A stretch of 64,000 bases of DNA, taken from the NCBI RefSeq assembly GCF_016908555.1, contig NZ_JAFBEE010000001.1, positions 248,001 to 312,000 of the forward strand, in the 5' to 3' direction. Made by a program: the position numbers and the translations under genes. This document shows positions 22,220 through 31,236 of the stretch, piece by piece. Below the pieces are notes generated by a model. The model had not been told where the DNA came from. It did not search any database and worked only from the letters and a program-made list of their open reading frames with translations. This stretch comes from Alkaliphilus hydrothermalis. GTDB lineage: Bacteria > Bacillota > Clostridia > Peptostreptococcales > Natronincolaceae. Within the stretch, counting starts at the first letter, position 1, and each line of letters opens with the position of its first letter.

Positions 22220-23485
22220 GTGATAAGTTATGAAGTGGTTATTATAGGAGGAGGACCAGCTGGATTAGCCGCTGCAATAGAGGCTAAAAACAATGGTGTT
22301 AACAATATTCTTGTTATAGAAAGAGATAGAGAATTAGGTGGTATCTTACAGCAGTGTATTCATAATGGTTTTGGACTTCATGTGTTTAAGGAAGAACTAA
22401 CTGGACCTGAATATGCAGAGCGTTTTATAGATGAACTGAAGAAGCAAGGGATTGAATACAAACTTGATACGATGGTATTAGATATTACAGAGGATAGGCA
22501 AGTAAGCATGATTAATACCCTTGATGGTTTTTTAAAGGTTGAAGCTAAAGCAGTTATACTAGCCATGGGTTGTAGAGAGAGAACGAGGGGAGCCATTAAT
22601 ATTCCAGGCACAAGGGCGTCGGGAATTTTTACAGCGGGTACAGCTCAAAGATTTGCTAATATGGAAGGCTATATGGTGGGTAAGGATGTAGTTATTTTAG
22701 GGTCTGGAGACATAGGACTAATTATGGCTAGAAGGATGACTCTAGAAGGTGCAAAGGTTCATGCAGTTGTAGAGTTGCTACCTTTTTCAGGCGGATTAAC
22801 AAGAAATATTGTCCAATGCCTTGATGATTTTGAAATCCCACTATTATTGAGTCATACTGTAACCAATATTATAGGTAAAGATCGGGTAGAGGAAATTGAA
22901 ATTGCCCAAGTGGATGAAAAACGTAGACCGATACCTGGAACAGAAGAAAGATTTAAGTGTGACACGTTACTGTTATCTGTTGGGTTAATTCCAGAAAATG
23001 AGCTTTCAAAAAGTGCGGGTATTGAATTAGACCCAATAACTGGAGGCCCAGTAGTCAATGAATCTATGGAAACATCTATCGAAGGAATATTTGCCTGTGG
23101 AAATGTCGTTCATGTCCATGATTTAGTAGATTGGGTGACGGAGGAAAGTAGAAGAGCTGGGAAAAATGCAGCAAAATATGTACGAAATCAACTAGTTAGT
23201 AAAGTAGAGCCAATTGTAACAATAGCCGGGAAAGGTGTGAGGTATATTGTACCTCAGCAAATAAGAATAAAAAATGTAGAAGGTAAGCTTGATTTAATGC
23301 TTAGAGTAGATAATGTATACCACGGTGCAAAACTGATTATCGCAGAGAATGATAGATTGATCAAAAGTATCAAGAAATCTCATTTAGCTCCAGGTGAGAT
23401 GGAATCAATTACTTTATCAGCTAAAGACTTAGAAGGCATTACGGGCAAAGAGATAACAGTGGCCCTTCAAGTAGAGGAGGTATAA
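22220..23485 (+). CDS. NAD(P)/FAD-dependent oxidoreductase subunit of the glycerol-3-phosphate dehydrogenase complex
   Basis: A 421-aa pyridine-nucleotide-disulfide-type flavoprotein: FAD motif 'VVIIGGGPAGLAAAIEAKNN', a 'GGILQQCIHNGFGLH' segment, 'ILAMGCRERTRGAINIPG', the NAD-binding 'VVILGSGDIGLIMARR', and the C-terminal 'GIFACGNVVHVHDLVDWVTE'. It lacks the redox-active CxxxxC of true disulfide reductases. It is comparable to the HcnB/PdhA type of electron-transfer subunit (compare bases 2-403). The start is a GTG at 22220, 7 nt after AAAGGGGG; a longer frame would overlap the previous gene without a ribosome site. The stop is 2 bp from the DUF1667 start. Confidence 0.85.
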   Translation: MISYEVVIIGGGPAGLAAAIEAKNNGVNNILVIERDRELGGILQQCIHNGFGLHVFKEELTGPEYAERFIDELKKQGIEYKLDTMVLDITEDRQVSMINTLDGFLKVEAKAVILAMGCRERTRGAINIPGTRASGIFTAGTAQRFANMEGYMVGKDVVILGSGDIGLIMARRMTLEGAKVHAVVELLPFSGGLTRNIVQCLDDFEIPLLLSHTVTNIIGKDRVEEIEIAQVDEKRRPIPGTEERFKCDTLLLSVGLIPENELSKSAGIELDPITGGPVVNESMETSIEGIFACGNVVHVHDLVDWVTEESRRAGKNAAKYVRNQLVSKVEPIVTIAGKGVRYIVPQQIRIKNVEGKLDLMLRVDNVYHGAKLIIAENDRLIKSIKKSHLAPGEMESITLSAKDLEGITGKEITVALQVEEV

Positions 23486-23487
23486 GT

Positions 23488-23850
23488 ATGTGTAAAACAG
23501 CTATGATATGTATTGCATGCCCCATGGGATGCAAAATGGAAATAGAGACAATTACCAATGGGGTGACTAAGTATGTTGTAACAGGGAACAAATGTCCAAG
23601 GGGAGAAAAATATGGTATTAAAGAAATGACCAATCCAACAAGAATGGTTACTTCTACAGTGAAAGTAAAGAAGGCCCACTTGAATCGTTTACCTGTTAGA
23701 ACCAGTGATGCAATCCCTAAAGATAAAATTTTTGAGTGTATGAAACGCCTTGAAGAGGTAGAAGTTGATGGACCAATTAAAGTTGGTGATATCATTATTA
23801 AGAATCTACTGGGGCTAGAGGTAGACATTATTGCTACAAGAAGTATGTAA
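23488..23850 (+). CDS. DUF1667 protein, small cysteine-cluster subunit of the complex
   Basis: A 120-aa protein with N-terminal cysteines 'ICIACPMGCKMEI' and 'TGNKCPRGEKYGIKE', four Cys arranged like a [4Fe-4S] ligand set, then a beta-rich domain. DUF1667 genes regularly follow GlpA-like and FAD/NAD genes in anaerobes. The protein probably replaces the role of GlpC, linking the flavoproteins to an electron acceptor, but it has no membrane helices. AGAGGAGGT precedes ATG 23488, overlapping the end of the previous gene. Interaction with the two upstream flavoproteins is inferred from the 2-bp spacing. Confidence 0.85.
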   Translation: MCKTAMICIACPMGCKMEIETITNGVTKYVVTGNKCPRGEKYGIKEMTNPTRMVTSTVKVKKAHLNRLPVRTSDAIPKDKIFECMKRLEEVEVDGPIKVGDIIIKNLLGLEVDIIATRSM

Positions 23851-23862
23851 AGGGGGAAAATA

Positions 23863-25260
23863 ATGAAGAGAGCAAATGTTACCCACTTAAACTACAATAA
23901 AAGCGTATCCCAAGAAATAGAAGGATTTTCATATAGAGATCTGTTTCATAATTTATTGGACGGAATATTGATCATAAATTCTACAGGAAGAGTTGAGTAT
24001 GTTAATCCTTCCTATGAAAGAATGTTTGGTGTCAGTAACTTTGCCTTAATCGGTAAAAGCATTTTCCATGTACCCAATGATGACATCGTTCTGTCTTCTA
24101 TTAAAAACACCAAAAAAATACAAGGTTTTTTGAGTCTTCCTATTTATCACAAGAAAATCAGTGCTTCAGCATCTCCATTAATGGTTGATAATCAATATAA
24201 TGGAATCATTTCAATTTACAGAGAGGAAGCCCTAGGAGAGGTTGATACGATAGAGATTTATTCTAATACACAGCAAAAGCAAGCCATAGATGAAGCATTT
24301 GAAAGTATTACTGGGAAAAGTACATTACTAAGGGAATCTCTAGAAATAGCATCTAGAGCAGCAAAAACCCTTTCTACGGTTTTAATCATTGGAGAAAGTG
24401 GTACTGGCAAGGAGTTGGTGGCAAAGGCAATACATGAGGCTGGTCAACATGCCCACAAGCCCTATATAAAGATAAATTGCGGAGCGATACCAGCTACACT
24501 ATTAGAGTCAGAATTATTTGGTCATGAACAGGGGGCCTTTACTGGGGCTGTCAAGAGAAAGATCGGAAAATTTGAACAGGCAAATGGAGGATCAATATTT
24601 CTAGATGAAATTGGTGATATGCCTTTAGAAATGCAGGTGAAGTTATTGAGAGTGCTACAGGAAAGGGAATTTGAACGAGTCGGCGGTAATGAGACGATTC
24701 AGTGTAATCTTCGTATAATTGCTGCAACCCATCGTAATCTAGAGGAGCTCATTAAGGAAGGGAGATTCCGAGAAGATTTATACTATCGATTAAATGTAGT
24801 ACCCGTACATTTGCCTTCATTAAAAGAAAGAAAAGAGGACATTTTAGGCCTTTGCGATGGTTTTATGAAGAAAATTGAAGGTAAAACAGGTATTCCTGCA
24901 AAAACAATCGACCAAGAGGTGATTGATGCTTTTCATCAGTATCAGTGGCCAGGAAATATTAGAGAACTAGAAAATCTAATGGAGAGATTAATGGTACTAG
25001 TCGAAGGAGATACAATCACATTAAATGATATTCCTCCATTCATATCCCATATTTATGGAACACACTTTGAGAAGCGGGCAGATCATTCATTAATTAATGT
25101 AGATTGTAATGGCCAAATGGCAACGCTAGAAGATTATGAAAAGGCTATAATTCAAAAGGCATTAGATCAGTTTGGAAGCTTCAATAAGGCAGCGAAAGCC
25201 TTAGGAATTACTCATAAAACAGTAGCTTTTAAAGCTAGAAAATACAATATTATAGATTGA
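23863..25260 (+). CDS. Sigma-54-dependent transcriptional activator (PAS, AAA+, Fis-type HTH)
   Basis: A 465-aa protein. An N-terminal PAS domain (about 22-115, 'FHNLLDGILIINSTGRVEYV') is followed by the AAA+ sigma-54-interaction domain (about 135-370) with Walker A 'IGESGTGKELVAKAIH', the 'GAFTGA' loop in 'GHEQGAFTGAVKRK', Walker B 'GGSIFLDEIGDM' and 'WPGNIRELENLMERL'. A Fis-type helix-turn-helix closes it ('GSFNKAAKALGITHKTVAFK'). It is the last gene of the glycerol cluster, and a perfect -24/-12 promoter with twin dyads stands at the head of the cluster, so it is the likely activator. The signal sensed by the PAS domain is unknown. A terminator follows at 25275. Confidence 0.92.
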   Translation: MKRANVTHLNYNKSVSQEIEGFSYRDLFHNLLDGILIINSTGRVEYVNPSYERMFGVSNFALIGKSIFHVPNDDIVLSSIKNTKKIQGFLSLPIYHKKISASASPLMVDNQYNGIISIYREEALGEVDTIEIYSNTQQKQAIDEAFESITGKSTLLRESLEIASRAAKTLSTVLIIGESGTGKELVAKAIHEAGQHAHKPYIKINCGAIPATLLESELFGHEQGAFTGAVKRKIGKFEQANGGSIFLDEIGDMPLEMQVKLLRVLQEREFERVGGNETIQCNLRIIAATHRNLEELIKEGRFREDLYYRLNVVPVHLPSLKERKEDILGLCDGFMKKIEGKTGIPAKTIDQEVIDAFHQYQWPGNIRELENLMERLMVLVEGDTITLNDIPPFISHIYGTHFEKRADHSLINVDCNGQMATLEDYEKAIIQKALDQFGSFNKAAKALGITHKTVAFKARKYNIID

Positions 25261-25274
25261 TTAACTGTTATTAA

Positions 25275-25302
25275 AGCAGCTCATTTGAGCTGCTGTTTTT
25301 TT
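25275..25302 (+). terminator. Intrinsic terminator of the glycerol cluster
   Basis: AGCAGCTCA (25275-25283) and TGAGCTGCT (25286-25294) are perfect complements, followed by GTTTTTTT. Confidence 0.92.
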
Positions 25303-25373
25303 AAATATTGATTGAATCATGAAATGCAATTTGTCAATAAGAATACATAATAGCCATACAACAAGTTTTTCTT

Positions 25374-25505
25374 TTAAACTAAAATCAATGATATAAGCAT
25401 TTCTTCATTTTTAAACAATGCACTTGCTTCATCTGATGGGTGATCCTTTATTGATAGATTCTGTAATAGATCAATTAATTCATCAATCCTATAGGCATTA
25501 TACTC
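25374..25505 (-). pseudogene. Possible minus-strand coding remnant (44 codons)
   Basis: Within the 362-bp stretch 25261-25622, the minus strand is open from a stop at 25506-25508 to the TAA at 25374. It reads protein-like, with 'YRIDELIDLLQNLSIKDHPS' and 'DEASALFKNEEMLISLILV'. There is no ATG/GTG/TTG start with a ribosome site, so if it was once coding only a C-terminal piece remains. No family is recognised. Otherwise the stretch holds only weak AT-rich promoter-like sequence before the next gene. Confidence 0.25.
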
Positions 25506-25622
25506 TTATTAATGTATAATGGATTTATATGGATATTTAATCATAAGCAATAAATACAATCCATCGGATAACTGTTAAGTAACGATTCAAAATTCTTATT
25601 GAGTTAGAAGGGGTGGCGGGTA

Positions 25623-26150
25623 ATGATTATAAGAAAATTATCAAATAAAGAAATAGAAATGGCTGTTGAATTAAACATTCAGTGTTGGAATAAGGATTAT
25701 GCTGGAGTGGTTCCTCCTGATGTATTTAATAAAGAGGAGACATTGGAAAACATATTAATATGGATTAATGACGAAACTGATGATATTAGACGAATGTATG
25801 GTGCCTTTCATGGAGATCAATTTGTAGGATACATAGGAGCTAGTATTGCAGAGGAAGAGGATAGTTCTAAAGGTGTAGAAATCAACTATTTGTTTGTAAA
25901 TGAAGCCTACAGGGGGAAGGGAATCAGTATTAAACTAATGAAAACTGTGGTAGAAGAATTTATTGGGTATGGGTTTATGGAATGTATTGTTTATAATTGG
26001 TATGATGTACCTTCAAATAAGTTTTATAGATACCTTGGTGGTACAGTGAAAAAACAAATGCTCCAATCTCTTAAAGGACAGAAGGCACTGGTGGACATAT
26101 TTGTGTGGGATTTAGATGAGTTGTTAAAAAGACTTAATGAAGTAAAATAA
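25623..26150 (+). CDS. GNAT N-acetyltransferase
   Basis: A 175-aa single-domain GNAT protein. Motif A reads 'YLFVNEAYRGKGISIKLMK' and motif B contains 'YNWYDVPSNKFYRYLGGT', with a beta-bulge core 'GDQFVGYIGASIAEEE'. Small-molecule N-acetylation is expected; the substrate is unknown. The ATG follows AGAAGGGGTGG. It is 29 bp upstream of a small membrane protein gene and may share a transcript with it and the flavodoxin-like gene at 26666. Confidence 0.85.
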   Translation: MIIRKLSNKEIEMAVELNIQCWNKDYAGVVPPDVFNKEETLENILIWINDETDDIRRMYGAFHGDQFVGYIGASIAEEEDSSKGVEINYLFVNEAYRGKGISIKLMKTVVEEFIGYGFMECIVYNWYDVPSNKFYRYLGGTVKKQMLQSLKGQKALVDIFVWDLDELLKRLNEVK

Positions 26151-26179
26151 ATTAATTATTTCTGAGGGAGGGATGTTCC

Positions 26180-26635
26180 TTGAGTATCAAGAGAAGGTAT
26201 ATAGGTTTTGGAATCTTTGCTATTTTAAATGTTTTATGGAACTTCATGATTGTTGCTGAAGGAAATGGTTTTGACTTAGTAATAATGCTAAATATTATTG
26301 GTGATATTACACTAGCCTTTGCTTTGATGACTATATTTAATGGGTTTAAAAAAGTGAAACCAGTGACAAATGAAAACCCCCAAATGATTGCTCTTGGCAT
26401 CTCAGGTATTTCAAGACTGTGGGTACTTTACCTAAAAGAGGGAAGTTTACTGCGTACCACTGCTTTTATACAAGGTGCAGTTGTTTTAATATCTCTATTA
26501 ACATTAACTGGGGTAATTAAATCAAAGAGTGCTAAGGAAATGACCCCTGATGAAGTAGTTAAATTTGGATACTGGTGGGTTGCGGGAGTTCTATTAATCC
26601 CCGCGGTGATTATATTGACGGTATTAGGTTTTTAA
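26180..26635 (+). CDS. Hypothetical four-helix membrane protein
   Basis: A 151-aa protein with about four transmembrane segments ('FGIFAILNVLWNFMIVAEG', 'ALMTIFNGFKK', 'TAFIQGAVVLISLLTLTGVI', 'VAGVLLIPAVIILTVLGF'). The start is a TTG at 26180, 9 nt after GAGGGAGGG; there is no ATG near the ribosome site. No family is recognised. It lies between a GNAT gene (29 bp) and a flavodoxin-like reductase (30 bp), all on the plus strand, so a three-gene transcript is plausible. Confidence 0.7.
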   Translation: MSIKRRYIGFGIFAILNVLWNFMIVAEGNGFDLVIMLNIIGDITLAFALMTIFNGFKKVKPVTNENPQMIALGISGISRLWVLYLKEGSLLRTTAFIQGAVVLISLLTLTGVIKSKSAKEMTPDEVVKFGYWWVAGVLLIPAVIILTVLGF

Positions 26636-26665
26636 AAACTCCTAAAACTTTGGAGGTGTTAAAAG

Positions 26666-27373
26666 ATGAAAATCTGTATACTACATGGTAGCCCTCGAAA
26701 AGGTAATACATATAAAGTCACAGAATGTTTTAAAGAAGAAATGAAAAGACTTGGAGAGGTAGAATTTACAGAGTTTTTCCTTCATAGGGATATGCCCCAT
26801 TATTGTTGCGGTTGTTTTGTCTGTTTTGAAAAAGGTGAGGATCAGTGCCCCCATGCTTCTTTTGTTCAGCCTATCAAAGAAGCCATGAAAGAGGCTGATG
26901 GACTAATATTAACAACACCAGTGTATGTATTGGCTGAATCTGCTCAGATGAAAGCATTGCTAGATCATTTAGCCCATATGTTTATCCCCCATAGACCAAT
27001 GGAGGAAATGTTTTCAAAGGTGGCACAGATTATTTCCACGACAGCAGGAGCAGGTACTGGAAAAGCCATGAATCCCATTGAAAGAAATCTCCGCTATTGG
27101 GGAGTTAAAAGAATCTATAAAGCTGGATTTACACTATTTGCTAAGGATTGGGAAGAAATGAGTCTGAAAAAGCAGTTGAAGTTTGAAAAACGAATCATTA
27201 GGAATGCTCGGAGGTTTTATAAAAGGGTTAAAGGGAGAGATCAACTTCTTCCCCATATTTTCACCCGTATGATCTTCGGTATGATGAAACGTGTGATTCA
27301 AGGATACCCAGAAGGGAACCTGGACAAAAAATATTGGCAAGAAAAAGGATGGAGAAAGACGAATCCATTCTAG
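26666..27373 (+). CDS. Flavodoxin-fold NAD(P)H-dependent FMN oxidoreductase
   Basis: A 235-aa protein with the FMN phosphate loop 'ILHGSPRKGNTYKVTECF', a cysteine-rich segment 'HYCCGCFVCFEKGEDQCPH' characteristic of the clostridial iron-sulfur-flavoprotein-like/NADPH-dependent FMN reductase group, and 'LILTTPVYVLAESAQMKALL'. It could bind FMN and possibly a [4Fe-4S] cluster; it probably reduces flavins, quinones or xenobiotics in the cytosol. The C-terminal 60 residues are basic. GGAGGTGTT precedes the ATG and a strong terminator follows at 27412. Confidence 0.85.
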   Translation: MKICILHGSPRKGNTYKVTECFKEEMKRLGEVEFTEFFLHRDMPHYCCGCFVCFEKGEDQCPHASFVQPIKEAMKEADGLILTTPVYVLAESAQMKALLDHLAHMFIPHRPMEEMFSKVAQIISTTAGAGTGKAMNPIERNLRYWGVKRIYKAGFTLFAKDWEEMSLKKQLKFEKRIIRNARRFYKRVKGRDQLLPHIFTRMIFGMMKRVIQGYPEGNLDKKYWQEKGWRKTNPF

Positions 27374-27411
27374 CGTCTATATCTTGGCTATTATTGTAAA
27401 AATCATTCCCT

Positions 27412-27441
27412 CAGACTATACGATCTATAGTCTGTTTTTTT
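27412..27441 (+). terminator. Intrinsic terminator
   Basis: CAGACTATA (27412-27420) and TATAGTCTG (27426-27434) are perfect complements, followed by T7. Confidence 0.92.
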
Positions 27442-27642
27442 GCCATTAAATTAACCTATAAAGAGGTATATAAGGCAAGAGACGGGGGAAATTATTTAAA
27501 GAGGCAAAATGATTGAGCGAGTTATAGGAAAATAATGAAGACAATAAAAATGAGAATAAATATCAACTCTGTGATTAATTCTACACAGTCAGGGTAACTA
27601 CATATTAGGATTAAATCATATTTTTTAGGAGGGCAATTAACA

Positions 27643-28971
27643 ATGAAAATAGCCGTTATTGGATGTACACATGCAGGTACTGCTGCAATTTTAAATACAG
27701 TAAAGCTTTATCCAGATGCAGAAGTTACAGTATATGAACGAAATGATAATATCTCATTTTTATCATGTGGGATCGCGTTATATGTCGGTGGCGTTATACA
27801 AGACCCTAAAGGATTATTCTATTCTTCACCAGAAGAATTAACATCATTAGGAGTGAAAACTAAAATGCGTCATGATGTTGTGTCAGTAGACGTAGATGCT
27901 AAGACGTTAACTGTTAATAATTTAGAAACAAATGAAACTTTCGAAGACAATTTTGATAAATTAATTATCACAACAGGTTCTTGGCCGATTGTACCACCTA
28001 TTGATGGAATCAAGCTTGACAATATTCTATTATCAAAGAACTATGTCCATTCAAATACAATTATTGAAAAAGCTAAAGAAGCAAAAAATATTGTTGTTGT
28101 TGGGGCTGGATATATCGGTGTAGAGTTGGTGGAAGCATTTGAAATGAATGATAAGCAAGTGACCCTTATTGACAGTCAAGAACGTATTCTGAACAGATAT
28201 TTAGATAAAGAATTCACAGATATTGCAGAAAAGGCATTTGCCGATCGTGGTGTGAAGCTGGCATTAGGTGAAACGGTGAGTCGTTTTGAAGGAAAAGATG
28301 GTAAAGTAACTAAAGTCATCACTGGTAATGGAGAATACGATGCTGACCTTGTAATCCTTTGCATTGGATTCAGGCCAAATACAGAACTATTCAAAGGACA
28401 ATTAGAAATGCTAGGTAATGGTGCCATCATCATTGACGAATACATGAGAACAAGTAAAGAAGATATTTTCGCTGCTGGTGATAGTTGTGCGGTGATCTAC
28501 AACCCTACTGGTGAATCTTCATATATTCCATTGGCTACAAATGCAGTACGTATGGGAACGCTTGTGGCTAGAAACCTTGTTAAACCAACTACAAAATACA
28601 TGGGCACCCAAGGAACGTCTGGTATTAAAATATATGAAGAAAACATTGCATCTACAGGATTAACTGAGCATTCGGCAAAGGAACTAGGATTAGACATTCA
28701 AACGGTAACTGTGACAGATAATTACAGACCAGAGTTCATGCCTACCTATGACCAAGCGAAATTAAAAGTAGTTTACGAAAGAGGTACACGTAAAATATTA
28801 GGTGCTCAAATTATCTCCAGGACTGACTTAACCCAGTGTATTAATACGGTGTCTGTATGTATTCAAAACAACATGACAATGGATGAATTGGCATTTGTGG
28901 ATTTCTTCTTCCAACCCCATTACAATAAGCCATGGAATCTATTGAATCAAGCAGGACTACAGGCAGAGTAA
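27643..28971 (+). CDS. FAD-dependent NADH oxidase / CoA-disulfide reductase family protein
   Basis: A 442-aa protein of the single-cysteine pyridine-nucleotide-disulfide reductase group. It has an N-terminal FAD motif 'AVIGCTHAGTAAILN', the redox-active Cys in 'ISFLSCGIALYVGGV' (about residue 42), the NAD-binding 'VVVGAGYIGVELVEAFEM', 'DIFAAGDSCAV' and a C-terminal dimerisation domain. The 'HAGTAA' and 'SFLSCGIALYVG' segments match H2O-forming Nox of lactic acid bacteria better than Cdr or NADH peroxidase, so O2 detoxification by NADH oxidation is the best guess. GGAGGGCAATTAACA precedes the ATG; the gene stands alone with 270 bp upstream. Confidence 0.85.
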   Translation: MKIAVIGCTHAGTAAILNTVKLYPDAEVTVYERNDNISFLSCGIALYVGGVIQDPKGLFYSSPEELTSLGVKTKMRHDVVSVDVDAKTLTVNNLETNETFEDNFDKLIITTGSWPIVPPIDGIKLDNILLSKNYVHSNTIIEKAKEAKNIVVVGAGYIGVELVEAFEMNDKQVTLIDSQERILNRYLDKEFTDIAEKAFADRGVKLALGETVSRFEGKDGKVTKVITGNGEYDADLVILCIGFRPNTELFKGQLEMLGNGAIIIDEYMRTSKEDIFAAGDSCAVIYNPTGESSYIPLATNAVRMGTLVARNLVKPTTKYMGTQGTSGIKIYEENIASTGLTEHSAKELGLDIQTVTVTDNYRPEFMPTYDQAKLKVVYERGTRKILGAQIISRTDLTQCINTVSVCIQNNMTMDELAFVDFFFQPHYNKPWNLLNQAGLQAE

Positions 28972-28996
28972 TCAAGCATAAAATAAGATAAGTATA

Positions 28997-29024
28997 AAGC
29001 AGACTGTTAAATGGCAGTCTGCTT
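28997..29024 (+). terminator. Hairpin, probable terminator
   Basis: AAGCAGACTG (28997-29006) and CAGTCTGCTT (29015-29024) pair perfectly. The tail (TAGTCTG) is poor in T, so termination may be weak. Confidence 0.6.
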
Positions 29025-29077
29025 TAGTCTGTAGTAATTCTATTTCATTAAGTATCATAAAAATGCAACTCATTAAT

Positions 29078-29106
29078 TTGAATATATAAGGGGAATAAGA
29101 TATAAT
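29078..29106 (+). promoter_or_regulatory. Sigma-A promoter of proC
   Basis: TTGAAT (29078-29083), a 17-nt spacer and TATAAT (29101-29106), 72 bp before the proC start. Confidence 0.75.
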
Positions 29107-29177
29107 GGAAACCGTGTGATAACGGAAAATCCCATAAAACAGTGGGGAGAATAAAATTTCATATAAGAGGTGACAGC

Positions 29178-29978
29178 ATGGAAAAGAAAATTGGATTTAT
29201 TGGTGTGGGTAAAATGGCTCAAACAATCGTTACTGGATTGGTGGCTAACTTTGTTGGGATGAATGAAAACATCTATATCAGTAATAGAACACTAAGTAAG
29301 GCGGAGGCTTTCGCTGATGAAAAGCAAGTTAATATATGGGAAAACAATGTTGAGCTAGTTAAGAACTGTGATATTGTTTTCTTAAGTGTCAAGCCAGATA
29401 ATTATCAGGAGGTACTTAATGAAATAAAGGATTTCGTTGAGGAGCATCATATATTAGTTTCGATGGCAGCCGGTGTTTCAATAGCTGACATTAATCACTA
29501 TTTTTCAACTCCAAAGAAAATCGTTAGAATAATGCCAAATGTGGCAGTTGCAGTAGGTGAGGGGCTAACGATGGCTACCGGAAGTAAAGAAGTGTCTGAA
29601 GATGAGTTGAATCAAGTGGTGGATCTACTAAGTAGTATTGGTAAAGTAGATGTAATAAATGAAGCAATGGTTGATATGGTTACAACAATAAGCGGTTGTA
29701 GTCCAGCCTTCATTGCTCTATTTGCAGAAGCTTTAGCCGACGGAGCAGTCCTACAAGGGGTTCCAAGGGACAAAGCATATCAATACGCAGCTCAAGCCTT
29801 AATCGGAACAGGCAAAATGTTACTGGAAATGCAAATGCACCCAGGGATACTAAAGGATTCAGTAACCTCCCCAGGTGGTGTCACTATTCAAGGTGTGGCA
29901 GCTCTAGAGAAGAAGGGACTTCGGGGAACAGTAATCGAAGCTATGGAGGCCTGCGGTAGAATGATTGGGAAAATATAA
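29178..29978 (+). CDS. proC: Pyrroline-5-carboxylate reductase
   Basis: A 266-aa protein with the N-terminal dinucleotide-binding motif 'IGFIGVGKMAQTIVTG', 'NRTLSKAEAFAD', 'RIMPNVAVAVGEGLT' and the C-terminal signature 'DSVTSPGGVTIQGVAALEK'. It makes L-proline from pyrroline-5-carboxylate with NAD(P)H, the last step of proline synthesis. ATG 29178 follows AGAGGTGA; a longer frame starting at 29142 has no ribosome site. It has its own promoter at 29078. A DMT-family transporter gene starts 22 bp downstream and is probably co-transcribed. Confidence 0.95.
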   Translation: MEKKIGFIGVGKMAQTIVTGLVANFVGMNENIYISNRTLSKAEAFADEKQVNIWENNVELVKNCDIVFLSVKPDNYQEVLNEIKDFVEEHHILVSMAAGVSIADINHYFSTPKKIVRIMPNVAVAVGEGLTMATGSKEVSEDELNQVVDLLSSIGKVDVINEAMVDMVTTISGCSPAFIALFAEALADGAVLQGVPRDKAYQYAAQALIGTGKMLLEMQMHPGILKDSVTSPGGVTIQGVAALEKKGLRGTVIEAMEACGRMIGKI

Positions 29979-30000
29979 GTCCTTATAGAGGGAGCGCATC

Positions 30001-31041
30001 ATGGAAAATAAAAACACAAAGATCAAAAAATATAAAATGAGCGATCAAAGTAACAAAAATGAAGGATTTGATAGTCATAAAATATTAACCAACCGATGGA
30101 GTATTGTTGGCTTAGCCCTCTTATGTTCACTATTGTGGGGAAGCGCATTTCCTGTATTAAAGGTCAGTTATTTAGAACTGGGGATTGGTCCAGAGGATAT
30201 TAGTGCTAAAATCCTGTTGGCAGGATTTCGATTCTTTTTAGCTTCTATGCTATTATTCGGTTTAGTTGCATTTGGCTTAAGGAAGAATCTAAAGGTAGAG
30301 AAAAAGCTCTATAAAGAATTGATTGTCTTAGGAATTTTACAGACGACCTTACAATATTTCTTCTTCTATAACGGACTAGGAAACACAACAGGGATCAAGG
30401 GCTCGGTATTAACCTCTATGGGTTCTTTTTTCGTCGTAATTTTTGCCCATTTTATTTATGATAATGACAAGATTAATAGCAAAAAGACCATTGGTTTAAT
30501 CGCTGGTTTTGCTGGAATCATCCTTATGAATGGTGGCAAAGAGGGACTAGATACATCCTTTGTATTTAAGGGAGAGGGGTATGTGATTCTTGCCAGCTTG
30601 ATGAATGCTACGGGAATGATTATCGCTAAGAGCCTTACCAAACATGTTAATCCATTCTTGGTGACAGCATGGCAGATGTTAATGGGATCTATCCTATTGA
30701 TTGTATGGGGTTTAACTGGTCTAGGGGGAGAGGGGCTGAAGTTTACCCCTGTAGCTTTAGGTCTATTGCTATATTCAGCCTTTTTATCAGCAACTGCCTT
30801 TTCTCTTTGGTATGCCCTATTGAGACATAACAAAGCTGGGGAGATTAGTCTGTATAAATTCATGGTTCCTGTATCTGGGGCATTGCTTTCGGTTATTTTT
30901 ATACCCGGCGAGAGATTAACCCCATATATGCTGGGGGCTCTTGGGCTGGTATCTATAGGTATTATAGCTGTAAACTATGACAAGAATACTAGCATAACGC
31001 ACTTGAAAAGCAATTGGCAAAAAGTGAGATTCAAGTATTGA
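30001..31041 (+). CDS. EamA/DMT-family transporter
   Basis: A 346-aa protein with about ten transmembrane segments in two EamA repeats ('LLCSLLWGSAFPVLKVSYLE' begins the first; 'GYVILASLMNATGMIIAKSL' begins the second), a 35-residue hydrophilic N-terminus and a basic C-terminus. The family exports amino acids or metabolites. It lies 22 bp after proC, so export or overflow of proline or a related compound is conceivable, but nothing in the sequence fixes the substrate. A second ATG at 30037 is possible; the first is 6-7 nt after GAGGGAG. Confidence 0.88.
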   Translation: MENKNTKIKKYKMSDQSNKNEGFDSHKILTNRWSIVGLALLCSLLWGSAFPVLKVSYLELGIGPEDISAKILLAGFRFFLASMLLFGLVAFGLRKNLKVEKKLYKELIVLGILQTTLQYFFFYNGLGNTTGIKGSVLTSMGSFFVVIFAHFIYDNDKINSKKTIGLIAGFAGIILMNGGKEGLDTSFVFKGEGYVILASLMNATGMIIAKSLTKHVNPFLVTAWQMLMGSILLIVWGLTGLGGEGLKFTPVALGLLLYSAFLSATAFSLWYALLRHNKAGEISLYKFMVPVSGALLSVIFIPGERLTPYMLGALGLVSIGIIAVNYDKNTSITHLKSNWQKVRFKY

Positions 31042-31201
31042 AATAATTTAAGGGTATTAACTATGTATGACCCATTGAAAATTGATTCTTTGATGGGTTT
31101 GTTTTTATCATCTCATACATCTATATAAATAGTTTATATACGATGATTAATACTTAAAAACTTTTTTTCTAATAACTTTTTTTAGAATAATTATTAAATA
31201 A

Positions 31202-31230
31202 TTGACAAATAATAAATTAAATAATATAAT
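31202..31230 (+). promoter_or_regulatory. Consensus sigma-A promoter of the asnS T-box transcript
   Basis: TTGACA (31202-31207), a 17-nt spacer and TATAAT (31225-31230): a perfect consensus promoter. Confidence 0.92.
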
Positions 31231-31236
31231 ATTCCA

